In this document: piece after piece, positions 8,853-18,570 of the stretch
Layout: every line of letters begins with the position of its first letter
How positions within the stretch are numbered: the stretch's first letter is position 1
Source of the DNA: Clostridium neonatale
Lineage (GTDB): Bacteria > Bacillota > Clostridia > Clostridiales > Clostridiaceae
NCBI RefSeq assembly: GCF_001458595.1
Contig: NZ_LN890328.1
Location: forward strand, 2,391,855 to 2,455,854
Direction of reading: 5' to 3'
Length of the DNA: 64,000 bases
The notes under the pieces: model-generated
Told to the model about the DNA's origin: nothing
Seen by the model: the letters and a program-made list of their open reading frames with translations, nothing else
Database searches by the model: none
Translations under genes and position numbers: made by a program

Positions 8853-9923
8853 CTAATTATTACCATTTAAAATCTCAGCAATAACTCTTGCCATGCATTC
8901 AGCTGTTACCTGTGATTCCTGTGGAGTATTATAATGTGACCCTATTTCTAAGAGTACACTATTGTCACTTTTACTTTGATTAAATGCGTTTTTTCCCCTC
9001 GGATAAGTAGTTATTTCCCTCGGTAATGTTGGAAATAACTCTTTTGTTTTATTAAAAATCTTTTCTGTAATCTCTTTATTTTTCTCATATCTCTCGCTAT
9101 TTTGGGCCGTAACAAGAGCCATTCTTGCTGCACTCTTTCCATAAATCTCAGTTGTAGTAATACTTTTATTTGTAATAGAATCTCTATGAAGATCTATTAT
9201 AAGCCTAAAATCTCCATATTTATTTAGATATTTGTCTACTGTCTCACTTGATCTGGCATAGCTGTCATTATATGATATACAGTGATCTGTCTTATCATGT
9301 ATCACTGATATACCATATTTTTCTTCCAATTCTTTAGCTAACACATCCCCTACACCAACTACATTTGTTTCCTCATTTATGCTGTCCGGCTCTTCTTGAG
9401 AATAGTTTTCATGGGTATGAGTATGATAAATCAATATTTCTGGTTTAGATGCATTAAGAGTTTTCTTTAACGCAGCGTTATAAATTTGGTCTCCTATTGT
9501 AGATTCATTCAAATTTATTTTTGATATACTATCTTCATTTATTTTATAAGAATCAAATGTAAGTCTTTGTTTACTTTCAACTGAATCAGTAGAAAATATG
9601 TTAAATAAACTTATCTCTTTATTAATTATATTTCTAGAAGTAAAGTTATTAATCCCTGTTGCTTCCATAAGTATATATTTTAATGAAATTCTATTTTCAG
9701 CATAATTACCTTCATCATAAATTTGATTTTCTATAATTGGCATCCCAAAATTCAATAACTGCACATATGCAAAAGCGCCTCTTTCATTATTATTTTTTAA
9801 TACTTCGTAAACCCTAACAAAAGATATCGTTGTAATAGTTAACAAAACTATTATCAGTATGTTTGATACTTCATTCGTTTTAATATTCTTTTGTTTAATT
9901 CTTTTTTTTCCTAATTGGTTCAT
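8853..9923 (-). CDS. spoIIP: Stage II sporulation protein P
   Basis: Peptidoglycan amidase/endopeptidase of the engulfment complex with SpoIID and SpoIIM in the mother cell membrane. The protein has a short cytoplasmic basic start, one membrane segment (ILIIVLLTITTISFVRV) and an extracellular catalytic domain with the motifs LIYHTHTHENY, IDLHRD and LEIGSHYNT that carry the metal-binding His and Glu residues. An in-frame ATG occurs seven codons upstream, but a GAGGTG site sits inside that extension, 6 bp before the ATG at 9923, which I take as the start (356 residues). It follows gpr, as in Bacillus. Confidence 0.95.
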   Translation of the reverse strand: MNQLGKKRIKQKNIKTNEVSNILIIVLLTITTISFVRVYEVLKNNNERGAFAYVQLLNFGMPIIENQIYDEGNYAENRISLKYILMEATGINNFTSRNIINKEISLFNIFSTDSVESKQRLTFDSYKINEDSISKINLNESTIGDQIYNAALKKTLNASKPEILIYHTHTHENYSQEEPDSINEETNVVGVGDVLAKELEEKYGISVIHDKTDHCISYNDSYARSSETVDKYLNKYGDFRLIIDLHRDSITNKSITTTEIYGKSAARMALVTAQNSERYEKNKEITEKIFNKTKELFPTLPREITTYPRGKNAFNQSKSDNSVLLEIGSHYNTPQESQVTAECMARVIAEILNGNN

Positions 9924-10003
9924 ATAAAACACCTCAATTTTCATTGAACTCTTTTATATGTATATTAGGTAATTTACATAATTATTCTATAAAATATTTA
10001 TTA

Positions 10004-10129
10004 GTGAGAAGAATTTAATGGCTGCTTCTCACCATTTTTATCAGTGTAAAAGATCCGAATTGTGGCATAGCCGCTCTTTTTATTAGTGATAAGTTCCGAA
10101 TTGCGGCATAGCCGCTCTTTTTATTAGTG
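10004..10129 (+). repeat. Tandem 41-bp hairpin repeats, locus A (three units)
   Basis: Three units lie at an exact 41-bp spacing, with stem starts at 10021, 10062 and 10103. Units two and three share CCGAATTG(T/C)GGCATAGCCGC followed by TCTTTTTAT(C/T)AGTG. The core GCGGC-ATA-GCCGC is a hairpin followed by a T-tract on the plus strand. The first unit is diverged but still forms a stem GTGAGAAG / CTTCTCAC. The last unit runs into the gpr stop codon. The same repeat recurs inverted at 30.1 kb. Confidence 0.85.
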
Positions 10130-11104
10130 CATAAATTTATTTATATCATCCATATCCATATTGGGCTGGAGGGCTATATTTATACCATCGGCTATTATTT
10201 TAGAAAGAGAATCTATCACTAAATCTATATCCTTAGGCGTAACAAACATATCTCCAAGTAATTTAGAATATAATACTTCTTTTATTAATGATTGTTTCTC
10301 ATTTCTATCTAAATTTTTTAGCATATTATAGAACTCGCTACCAGACTGAGTAGAGTTTATCAATGAATCTAATACTAGATCAATTGTATCATTTGCAATT
10401 GTAACAGCATCTACCACAGTTGGAACTCCTATAGCTATAACCTTAACGCCTAAGTTTTCTTCATTTATCTGTTTTCTATTATTTCCAACACCAGCTCCTG
10501 GTGATATTCCTGTATCACCAATTTGTATTGTTCTATTAACTCTTTCAACTCTTCTTGCTGCTAATGCATCAATACATATTACAAGCTCTGGCTTAGTTTT
10601 TTCTACAAGCCCTTTAATTATTTCAACAGTTTCTATTCCAGTTATCCCAAGTACTCCTGGGGCTATTGAAGATACTGGTCTTACACTGTCATCCATAACT
10701 TCTGGCATTACTGATTTTAAGTGACGTGTTACCATAATTTTTTCTGCTACTTTTGGTCCTAACGCATCAGGTGTTACATGCCAGTTTCCAAGACCTATAA
10801 CTAAAGCATTTTTTGTATAGTCTATATCCACCAATCTCGATAATGATTTTCCAACGACTTGTGCTACTTTATCCATAGTTTCTCCGTCATAAGCTGTGAA
10901 ATCTGGTATATCAATTGTAATATAACTTCCTACAGGTTTTCCTATTTTTTGAGCTCCTTCTTCATTTTTTACTTTTACTGTTGTTATATTTACTTCATCC
11001 TGCTTTTCATTTATTACTTCTATTCCTTCAATTTCATTATTATTATTTTTTTGCTTATATATTTCTCTAGCCTCTAAAGCTAAATCTGTTCTTACATTTA
11101 TCAT
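10124..11104 (-). CDS. gpr: Germination protease GPR
   Basis: Aspartic-type (family A25) endoprotease that degrades small acid-soluble spore proteins when spores germinate. It is made as a zymogen in the forespore and autoprocessed. It starts MINVRTDLALEAREIY, the region removed on activation, and has the conserved stretches VIGLGNWHVTPDALGP and CIDALAARRVERVN. The 326-residue length is close to the family. An AGGTGATG site precedes the ATG. It runs leftward from a shared intergenic region with rpsT and is followed by spoIIP. Confidence 0.97.
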   Translation of the reverse strand: MINVRTDLALEAREIYKQKNNNNEIEGIEVINEKQDEVNITTVKVKNEEGAQKIGKPVGSYITIDIPDFTAYDGETMDKVAQVVGKSLSRLVDIDYTKNALVIGLGNWHVTPDALGPKVAEKIMVTRHLKSVMPEVMDDSVRPVSSIAPGVLGITGIETVEIIKGLVEKTKPELVICIDALAARRVERVNRTIQIGDTGISPGAGVGNNRKQINEENLGVKVIAIGVPTVVDAVTIANDTIDLVLDSLINSTQSGSEFYNMLKNLDRNEKQSLIKEVLYSKLLGDMFVTPKDIDLVIDSLSKIIADGINIALQPNMDMDDINKFMH

Positions 11105-11161
11105 AACATCACCTCACAAATATAATCATTCTATTTTTCCTCTCTCTTTTAAATTTAATAC

Positions 11162-11190
11162 TTGAATTACATAACTTTCGGTGCTATAAT
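11162..11190 (+). promoter_or_regulatory. Sigma-A promoter of rpsT
   Basis: TTGAAT (11162-11167), 17 bases, TATAAT (11185-11190) on the plus strand. It leaves a leader of roughly 75 nt before the rpsT ATG. Confidence 0.85.
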
Positions 11191-11273
11191 AAAGTTTGTT
11201 GAATATGAACTCGTACGCAGATTTCCCCAAAAACTGCAGAGACCCTATAAAAATTTAAGGGGGTGAATGAAGA

Positions 11274-11537
11274 ATGGCAAATATTAAATCAGCAAAAAAG
11301 AGAATTAAAGTTATCGAAACTAAGACTTTAAACAACAGAATGATTAAATCAGCTTTAAAAACTACTATAAAGAAGTTTGAAGCTGCAGTTGAAGCTAAAA
11401 ACGTTGAAGACGCAAAAGCTTTATTTACATCTGTTACTAAGTCATTAGATATGGCTGCTTCTAAAGGAGTAATCCATAAGAATATGGCTGCTAGAAAGAA
11501 ATCAAGATTAGCTGCAACATTAAATGCAATGGCATAA
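11274..11537 (+). CDS. rpsT: 30S ribosomal protein S20
   Basis: Primary 16S rRNA-binding protein of the small subunit. 87 residues, Lys/Ala-rich three-helix protein with the typical start MANIKSAKKRIK and the motif GVIHKNMAARKKSRL. It has a strong AAGGGGGTGA ribosome site, its own promoter and its own terminator, so it is a monocistronic unit. It is one of very few plus-strand genes here, diverging from gpr and converging on holA. Confidence 0.99.
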   Translation: MANIKSAKKRIKVIETKTLNNRMIKSALKTTIKKFEAAVEAKNVEDAKALFTSVTKSLDMAASKGVIHKNMAARKKSRLAATLNAMA

Positions 11538-11543
11538 TCTATA

Positions 11544-11569
11544 ACCCACCTTTAATGGTGGGTATTTTT
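11544..11569 (+). terminator. Terminator of rpsT
   Basis: Stem ACCCACC / GGTGGGT with a 6-nt loop, followed by ATTTTT, 7 bp after the rpsT stop. Confidence 0.9.
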
Positions 11570-11587
11570 CTGTTCAAAAGCAAAGTT

Positions 11588-11614
11588 AAAGGAATCGGTT
11601 TATCCAATTCCTTT
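11588..11614 (-). terminator. Probable terminator of holA
   Basis: Imperfect 11-bp stem (AAAGGAATTGG / CCGATTCCTTT on the minus strand) directly after the holA stop codon. The T-rich tail is interrupted, so termination strength is uncertain. Confidence 0.45.
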
Positions 11615-11616
11615 AT

Positions 11617-12651
11617 CTATTTAGGCACTGTTAAAGTATTTATTAATAAAAATTCCATTTCCATATCTTTATCAAAACCTGTAGATTTTAATTTTTTTTC
11701 TGTTCTAACACAAAGTTTAATTAACTCCATCAACTGTTTTTCAGAAAAACTTTTACTTTGAATTATTAGTTTTTCACATACGAATTGAGGAATTCTGAAT
11801 TTCGAAACAAAATCATCAACTTTTTTTCCACTTATAAGCCCAATCTTAATTTCATATAAACGATAAAAATGTCTTTCTATAGCCGTAATCATTAACATAT
11901 GCTGATCAGATTTATATAAAATATCTTTCATTATGTCTATTGCTCTATCTATCTTCCTTTGCGCTATAAGTTCAACCAAGTCAAATACATCATCTTCATT
12001 ACTATTTGTAATTAGCAAATCAATATCATTTTTCTTTATCTCACGTCCATCTGTATATGATATTAATTTATCCACTTCTCTTTTTATTATATCAAAGTTA
12101 TTTTGAACTTTCTCACAAAAATAACTTAATTCTGTCCTTCCTATTCCTTTATCTCTTTCTTTAAAAACTTCATTAACTTTTTTTATGTACCTGTCTCTCT
12201 TTAACTTATCACAAAAAACTACTGATAAATTTTTACCTAATTGAGTTAACTTTTTATTTTTATTAGGCTTATCTCTTTTATCTTTAAATAAATAGTACAT
12301 TATTAAAATTGTATAGGGTGGCAAATCTTCTATATATTTTTTTATTTCATTATATATTTTTGTTCCTGATGAATCACTTTTTTCTTGAAGAAAATTAGCT
12401 CTATAAATGATAACCACTTTTTTCTCACTCATAAACGGCATAGTCTCACATGCATTAAATATGTCATCAAACGTTGTATTCATTCCATCTATTTTTATCA
12501 AATTTAATTCTTCTAATTCTTTTTCAACTGTTTTTTTTACAACAAGATTTACTCCATCTTTAATTAACTCTTCATCTAATCCACAAAATACATATCCATT
12601 TTTTATATTGCCTTTCTCAATTTCTTGCTCATAAAATTCATAATTAATCAC
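11617..12651 (-). CDS. holA: DNA polymerase III subunit delta
   Basis: Clamp-loader wrench subunit that opens the beta sliding clamp. It has the family's AAA+-like fold with no functional P-loop, an N-terminal GYVFCGLDEEL stretch and a C-terminal helical collar ending near LLINTLTVPK. 344 residues is normal. An ATG lies five codons upstream without a good site, whereas AGAGGA lies 7 bp before the GTG at 12651. I favour the GTG, but the ATG at 12666 remains possible. It lies next to comEC, a widely conserved neighbourhood in Firmicutes. Confidence 0.92.
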   Translation of the reverse strand: MINYEFYEQEIEKGNIKNGYVFCGLDEELIKDGVNLVVKKTVEKELEELNLIKIDGMNTTFDDIFNACETMPFMSEKKVVIIYRANFLQEKSDSSGTKIYNEIKKYIEDLPPYTILIMYYLFKDKRDKPNKNKKLTQLGKNLSVVFCDKLKRDRYIKKVNEVFKERDKGIGRTELSYFCEKVQNNFDIIKREVDKLISYTDGREIKKNDIDLLITNSNEDDVFDLVELIAQRKIDRAIDIMKDILYKSDQHMLMITAIERHFYRLYEIKIGLISGKKVDDFVSKFRIPQFVCEKLIIQSKSFSEKQLMELIKLCVRTEKKLKSTGFDKDMEMEFLLINTLTVPK

Positions 12652-12709
12652 TTTATTTCCTCTCATTCTATCTTCACAGTTTATATATCATTAATAAGTG
12701 TATAATCTT

Positions 12710-14413
12710 TTAAAATATCCTATATATCTGATCCTGAAAGATTATAATTTTTTTCACCTTACCGTCTTTAAAATTTATTATATCACAATCTTCAGACTCA
12801 TATTTATTCATGGTCATTTTTAAAAAATATTTTTCATCATTAACATATAAAATATAATTTTGACCTTTAGATTTAATATTGCATATGTCTTCTATATATA
12901 TTTCATCTACATCTCTATATAAATGTGTTGCATGTGATATCTTTGAAAGTCTTTTAATATCTATTGGATTTTTATTGGTGATTAATATATTCCTCCCCAT
13001 ATGACTAAACACTATTGCCCCTTCTCTATAATACTCTATATATGGCAACGGACTATAAATCTGTATTATTATAATTATCATAGATATAACTGGTAGATAT
13101 ATGAATTTCTTATATCCCTTTCGATAAAAATAAAAGCAAAATAGTAAAATACAATAAAAAAACGCTACATAATCATTACTGTAAAACATAGGTAGGGTAA
13201 TATTCTCAAATATATTCACCATGTAATCAAAAATATTCACTAGTTTCAGCATTAAATAACAAATAAAATCAAATACTGGTACGCATGAATATGTTAATAT
13301 CAAAAGATTTCCAAGTATTACAATAGCATTGACAAATGGTAATAAAAATATATTTCCTATTATAAAGTTTAGAGAAAAATCATTAAATATAACCATTAAA
13401 TAGGGTGTAGTTAAAATTTGTGCACTTAACGTTATACTCACTGTCTCTCTCAAATTTTTCTGAAGTTTATATAGTAAATTATTCAGCTTTTTATTATATA
13501 ATATTATCCCTATAGTTGCCAAGAATGATAACTGGAATGATATTTCAAAAGCAGAATATGGAGATAGCATTAAGATTATAATCCCCGACAAGCTTATAGA
13601 TGATAATGAATTATTATTTCTTTGAAAAATATCTGCTCCTTCTACAGCTGCCAGCATTATGAATGCCCTTATACAAGAATACTCACTACCTGTTAAAATT
13701 ACATATAAAATAGTTCCTAAAAGCCCCAACTTATTTCCTGTTACTTTTTTAATAAATGCGTAAACTATTGCTACATGTAATCCAGACACACTAATACTAT
13801 GTATTATTCCAAAGTTTTTCATATCATTTTCATCTTCTTCATCCAAATATTCTTTATATCCAAAAGAGATAGATGATATTAATGCTGATTTTCTTTGTCC
13901 TAGATTCTCTTTCAATAATTCATAAACATTGTATTTCATTTTATATATGTTTGTAATCCAATCATCTTCTATTGGAATACACTTTTCTACTAAAACTTCT
14001 CCTACAATTCCTTTTGACTTATCTGTATTGCTTTGAGCTTTACCTTGAATATAATACCTTTTTGAAACATCTAAATCACTATCTTTTAAATCATCTAATA
14101 TTATTTTTTTTCCATTACAAGTTGAAACAATATCATAAGAAGTCATTTGCTTTATTCTAACAATTCCATTAAATTTCTCATCAATACTATAATATGAAAC
14201 ATTAATTAGAATTCCTATAATAAAAATGATCAACATTAGAGAAGAAAAATTAATTCCGCAGTTGTAAATTAATATAATAAAAAAGGAGGTTACAACAAAA
14301 ATTGTAAGCCCCCTATAGTCACCATTAAGTCCATAGCATATACAACTCATTAATAAGCTGATAAAAATATATACTATTGGATTTCCTATATCTTTTACTT
14401 TTTTTAGAGTCAT
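12710..14413 (-). CDS. comEC: ComEC/Rec2-type membrane channel lacking the hydrolase domain
   Basis: Polytopic membrane protein of the DNA-uptake channel family. It shows the N-terminal OB-like extracellular region (residues 60-160) and the Competence domain with GIIHSISVSGLHVAIVYAF and about ten membrane segments. The last 100 residues (after SPLPYIEYY) are soluble but lack the HxHxDH metallo-beta-lactamase motif found in full-length ComEC of 700-800 residues. The start chosen (14413, 567 residues) lies after GGGTGAG and clears most of the upstream ATPase gene. An earlier ATG at 14479 would overlap it. It precedes holA as usual. Confidence 0.85.
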   Translation of the reverse strand: MTLKKVKDIGNPIVYIFISLLMSCICYGLNGDYRGLTIFVVTSFFIILIYNCGINFSSLMLIIFIIGILINVSYYSIDEKFNGIVRIKQMTSYDIVSTCNGKKIILDDLKDSDLDVSKRYYIQGKAQSNTDKSKGIVGEVLVEKCIPIEDDWITNIYKMKYNVYELLKENLGQRKSALISSISFGYKEYLDEEDENDMKNFGIIHSISVSGLHVAIVYAFIKKVTGNKLGLLGTILYVILTGSEYSCIRAFIMLAAVEGADIFQRNNNSLSSISLSGIIILMLSPYSAFEISFQLSFLATIGIILYNKKLNNLLYKLQKNLRETVSITLSAQILTTPYLMVIFNDFSLNFIIGNIFLLPFVNAIVILGNLLILTYSCVPVFDFICYLMLKLVNIFDYMVNIFENITLPMFYSNDYVAFFYCILLFCFYFYRKGYKKFIYLPVISMIIIIIQIYSPLPYIEYYREGAIVFSHMGRNILITNKNPIDIKRLSKISHATHLYRDVDEIYIEDICNIKSKGQNYILYVNDEKYFLKMTMNKYESEDCDIINFKDGKVKKIIIFQDQIYRIF

Positions 14414-14444
14414 TAGCTCACCCATATTCTTATATTTCTCATAT

Positions 14445-16955
14445 TTATGAGTTTTGCCACTTTTCTGATAAAATTTCATATGTAAGCAAAATAACTATTG
14501 AAATTATAATTTCAATTATTATTATATCTCTTATGATAATACCATTAATAAATGTTATTAAAAATGCAGAAATAAGTATTATAAATAATGTAACTATTCC
14601 AAGTGTCAATTCATTTGATATTTTCCTTATTGAGACTTTGTTGTTTAATAGTGTAAATATTAAAGCATCTGTTCCTAGAAATATCAAAGGAATTATTTGT
14701 CCTTCTGAAGGTTCAACTTTATAAATAGAAATTAATGTTATTATACTTACTACAATTGACCTTATTATCATACCAATTATTGATACTTCTTTTCCTGATC
14801 TCAATACTGTAATAATTGATAATGGAATCATTACTATAGCATTTACTATTAACATTATCCAAAAATTCATTATACCTATTTGTCCCAAAATTAAACATCC
14901 AGATAAAATTATTAATTCTGATAATACTGTCATAAAAAACAATTTTAAAGCTCTTTGAATGTTTGTTTTTATTTCTTTAGAGTATTTTCTTATATTAAAT
15001 AAACCTTCTAAATAGTTATCTTTAATATAAACATCAGATATCTTTTTAACCATCTCAGTTGCTTCACCTTTACTAATTCCAACATTAGCCAAGTTTAAGA
15101 CAGGTATATCATTTAAGTTTTCTCCAACTGTCGCAACCTTATATCCATCTTTAACAAATAGTGCAACAATTTTTGCTTTTATTTCTGGAGTAACTCTACA
15201 GAATACTCTAACTCTCCCAACAAGCTCTTTAAACTCATCTTGATTTAACGAGTCTAATTCTATGCCTGCTACTACTTGATTTTTATTTCTTATAATCTCA
15301 CATTTTAAGCAATTGGTAATTGCACTTAATTTACTTTCCTCAGTAAATAATATTGGAACAATACCTCTATCTTTTATATTCCTAATGTCATTTTTTATAT
15401 TATGTATTAATGGATTTTCTAATCCTGCAATACCTACAAAAACCATATTGCTTTCAATATTTTCTGATTTAGAAGGCTGATAATTAAAATTTCTATAAGC
15501 AAATCCTTGAGTTATTAAACCTTCTGTAGAAAAACTCATATCTATAAGTTTTATTCTATTTCTTATTTCATCTGTAAGCTCTCTTTCAATACCTTCCAGC
15601 ATAATATGTGTGCATTTATCTAACACAATATCTAAATTTCCTCGCGTGTTAGCTCTATATCTTCCTTTGACATTTGTAACTACAGTAAAAAGCTTTTTAT
15701 CAGGATCCATTGGTATCTCAAATAATTTAGTATTATTAATATCAACAGCTGATTTAAATACTTTCTTTCTAGCTGCATATCCTAAAAATGCAACCTCTGC
15801 TAAATCTCCTGTGCCAGTACCTTCAGCTACATTATAACTTGAATTATTACAAATCAAAGAAATTTCAAGCAATCTATCAGAAGTTATTTCTTTTTTATAT
15901 GTATCATCTTTACCTATTATACTTTCATTTACATATATTCTATCAACGACCATCTCTTCTTTACTTATTGCACCTATTTTATCTAAGAATAATATGTCTA
16001 TATCATTCACTAGATTAAAAACAGAAAAATTAATAATCTCAATATCATCTTTTGCATATTGGTTTATTATTAAATTATATGATAATATAGCAACTACAGA
16101 TAATGGCATGCAACCTATTGCAAATAATGCTTTTGTAAAAAATGTTTTATCTACATCTTGTCCAGATATTATAAAAAACATTCCTACTGAAATTATTATA
16201 ATAAAGAATATCAATAAATATTTTTCTACGATATTAGTAGTCATCTTTTTAAAACTATGCTTTCTTGTATTAGCTGATTTAAACATAGCTAATAGTTTTC
16301 CTATTTGAGTTGAATTTCCAACTTCAATAACAACACCTATTCCACTTCCATCACATACTGTTGAACCTTTGAACAACAAGTTTTTCATATCTGAAATAGA
16401 TAAGTTACCACTTAATATTTTATTTTCAAATTTTTCTTTTAATAAATCTTCTCCAGTAATAGTCTTTTCATTAACCCTTAAATGATCAGATTTTATTATT
16501 CTTATATCTGCTGGTATTAAAGAATTCCTAGAAAATCGAACAATATCTCCAACTACAAGTTCTTCACTTTTTATTATCTTTTCCATTCCATCTCTTATAA
16601 CCACAGTCTCAGTTGAATTCAACCTTTGTAAATTTGATACTTCCTTATCTCTTTGAAGAAAATATAACGTATTTATACCCATATCACTTATTAGTATTCC
16701 TATGATTATAAGACCTGGTATATATTTTTGAAAAACAAATAATAAAATTGCAATTATTATCTTTATAATAGTATATTTTTCTTTTAAAGAATTTAATATG
16801 TATTTATATATTTTTGTTTTATCTGGTAAATCAATTTTATTTGATCCTTTTCTTCTCCTTATTATTTCACAGTCCTTTTCACTTAACCCCATCTCAATAT
16901 CACTATTTAAAAGCTGAACAATCTGCATCCAAGAACTGTTGCAATATCTTTCCAA
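14445..16955 (-). CDS. Degenerate P-type ATPase homologue
   Basis: 836 residues with P-type ATPase architecture: an N-terminal cation ATPase domain, membrane pairs near 60-100 and 245-295, cytoplasmic P and N domains, and C-terminal membrane helices. The catalytic signatures are altered. DKTGTLT has become DKIGAIS (Asp325 kept), TGES is TGED (167-170), the hinge TGDGVNDAPAL is VGENLNDIPVL (610-620), the MITGD loop is LFTEE and the TM4 PEG motif is missing (GCMPLSVV). The frame is intact and long, so it is maintained. It may be a non-pumping or weakly active homologue. Followed by comEC; the spoVA genes lie upstream. Confidence 0.85.
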   Translation of the reverse strand: MERYCNSSWMQIVQLLNSDIEMGLSEKDCEIIRRRKGSNKIDLPDKTKIYKYILNSLKEKYTIIKIIIAILLFVFQKYIPGLIIIGILISDMGINTLYFLQRDKEVSNLQRLNSTETVVIRDGMEKIIKSEELVVGDIVRFSRNSLIPADIRIIKSDHLRVNEKTITGEDLLKEKFENKILSGNLSISDMKNLLFKGSTVCDGSGIGVVIEVGNSTQIGKLLAMFKSANTRKHSFKKMTTNIVEKYLLIFFIIIISVGMFFIISGQDVDKTFFTKALFAIGCMPLSVVAILSYNLIINQYAKDDIEIINFSVFNLVNDIDILFLDKIGAISKEEMVVDRIYVNESIIGKDDTYKKEITSDRLLEISLICNNSSYNVAEGTGTGDLAEVAFLGYAARKKVFKSAVDINNTKLFEIPMDPDKKLFTVVTNVKGRYRANTRGNLDIVLDKCTHIMLEGIERELTDEIRNRIKLIDMSFSTEGLITQGFAYRNFNYQPSKSENIESNMVFVGIAGLENPLIHNIKNDIRNIKDRGIVPILFTEESKLSAITNCLKCEIIRNKNQVVAGIELDSLNQDEFKELVGRVRVFCRVTPEIKAKIVALFVKDGYKVATVGENLNDIPVLNLANVGISKGEATEMVKKISDVYIKDNYLEGLFNIRKYSKEIKTNIQRALKLFFMTVLSELIILSGCLILGQIGIMNFWIMLIVNAIVMIPLSIITVLRSGKEVSIIGMIIRSIVVSIITLISIYKVEPSEGQIIPLIFLGTDALIFTLLNNKVSIRKISNELTLGIVTLFIILISAFLITFINGIIIRDIIIIEIIISIVILLTYEILSEKWQNS

Positions 16956-17160
16956 AATAACCCCACCATCCTAAATTAATATTTATTATTAAATTAAATC
17001 ACTATAATTATTTCGATAAAAAAATTTTAATATTAACATACTTCTTTAATATAATTTTTGTATTTTATTACAAAACTAATTTATATTATAAAGCTTTACT
17101 ATAAAAAAGGCAAAACACTCTTTTTAATTATAGCTTAACTAATAATATTGGATTTTTCTA

Positions 17161-17517
17161 TCACTTTTTAGTTTTTGGATTAAATATAAGAGAAGCTAAA
17201 TATCCAAAGAATATAGATGCAGTAATTCCTGCTGCACCACCTTTAATTCCACCAGTAAATGCTCCCCAAAAACCAATTTCTTTTACTTCTTTTATAGCTG
17301 CTTTAGCAAGAGCATTTCCAAAACTCGGAAGTGGTATTGTAGCTCCTGCACCGCCAATTTCTATTAATTTATCATACCATCCAAATGCACCACAAATAGC
17401 TCCTATTGTTACAAATGCTACTAATATTCTTCCTGGAGTTAATTTTGTAGTGTCAATTAATATTTGACCTATTACACAAATAATTCCCCCAACAACAAAT
17501 GCACTTATATATTCCAT
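17161..17517 (-). CDS. spoVAE: Stage V sporulation protein AE
   Basis: Inner-membrane protein of the SpoVA channel that takes up dipicolinic acid in the forespore and releases it on germination. 118 residues with four hydrophobic segments and the motif GGAGATIPLPSFGNALAKA shared with SpoVAC. The frame opens seven codons upstream, overlapping spoVAD. The ATG at 17517 has GGAAG six bases before it and is preferred. Last gene of the spoVAC-D-E set. Confidence 0.95.
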   Translation of the reverse strand: MEYISAFVVGGIICVIGQILIDTTKLTPGRILVAFVTIGAICGAFGWYDKLIEIGGAGATIPLPSFGNALAKAAIKEVKEIGFWGAFTGGIKGGAAGITASIFFGYLASLIFNPKTKK

Positions 17518-17534
17518 TGTTATCTTCCTTTCAA

Positions 17535-18551
17535 TCAATTCATTTCAATAGCAACAGCATGCGCTATTCCTGGTATAGTTTCACCCTGAAGTGATGATGT
17601 AGTACTCATTAAAGCTCCTGTTGAAACTAATAAAACTCTTTTTATTTCTTTTTTCATCAGTTTCTTATATAAATATCCTGTAAATACAACTGCCGAGCAT
17701 CCACATCCGCTTCCGCCAGAATCAGTATTTTGCTTTTCATTATCAAAAATCATTTCTCCACAATCTATATGCACACCTCTTATATTATATCCAAGCTCCT
17801 CTATTAATTTATCGGCTAATTCTTTTCCTACAACACCTAAATCACCAGTTGCAATAAAATCATAATCACTAGGCTTTCTTCCTGTATCCTTAAAGTGCTT
17901 TGCTATAGTGTCTGCTGCTGCTGGTGCCATAGCTGCTCCCATATTATTAGGATTTTTTTGTTCAAAATCTTTTACTTTTCCAGTAGTTACATATGTTATT
18001 TGTGGATAATTCCCTTCGTGTCCTAATACTAATGCTCCTGATCCTGTAACTGTCCATTGAGCTGTCTTAGGTCTTTGTGAACCATACTCTAAAGGAAATC
18101 TAAACTGTCTTTCAGCCGAACTAAAATGTGATGATGTTGCTGCAACAACATATTTTGCAAAACCTCCATCCATTATAAGTGATGCTAAACTTAACGATTC
18201 TGACATCGTCGAACAAGCTCCATACAATCCAAAGAATGGAATACTAAATTCCCTTGCTGCAAAACTTGATGATATGATTTGATTTAATAAATCCCCAGAA
18301 AACAAATAATTTATATCTTTCTCTTTAAGATGAGCTTTATTTATAGCTTCAGAAATAGCTGTAAACATCATTTGACTTTCTGCCTTTTCAAAACTATCTT
18401 CTCCATAAGTATCATCACTTAAAACTTGATCAAAATATCCACTTAGAGGTCCTTCTCCTTCTTTAGGTCCAACAATTGAATGTGTTGCTATTATTTTAGG
18501 TGGATTCTCTAATTTTACAGTCTGCTCTCCTAATCTTTTATTTATTGTCAT
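17535..18551 (-). CDS. spoVAD: Stage V sporulation protein AD
   Basis: Soluble thiolase-fold protein that binds dipicolinic acid on the outer face of the spore inner membrane. 338 residues with the thiolase-like stretches FGLYGACSTMSESL and DSGGSGCGCSAVVFTGYL, as in Bacillus SpoVAD. It is separated from spoVAC by a 434-bp non-coding element, whereas in related genomes these genes are usually closely spaced. Its stop is 17 bp upstream of the spoVAE start. Confidence 0.97.
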   Translation of the reverse strand: MTINKRLGEQTVKLENPPKIIATHSIVGPKEGEGPLSGYFDQVLSDDTYGEDSFEKAESQMMFTAISEAINKAHLKEKDINYLFSGDLLNQIISSSFAAREFSIPFFGLYGACSTMSESLSLASLIMDGGFAKYVVAATSSHFSSAERQFRFPLEYGSQRPKTAQWTVTGSGALVLGHEGNYPQITYVTTGKVKDFEQKNPNNMGAAMAPAAADTIAKHFKDTGRKPSDYDFIATGDLGVVGKELADKLIEELGYNIRGVHIDCGEMIFDNEKQNTDSGGSGCGCSAVVFTGYLYKKLMKKEIKRVLLVSTGALMSTTSSLQGETIPGIAHAVAIEMN

Positions 18552-18570
18552 TTTTCACACTCCCTTATAC

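Noticed and set aside
15994..16308. Plus-strand frame of 104 codons opposite the degenerate P-type ATPase
   Set aside because: The opposite frame is continuous for 836 codons with recognisable family structure; this one has no support.
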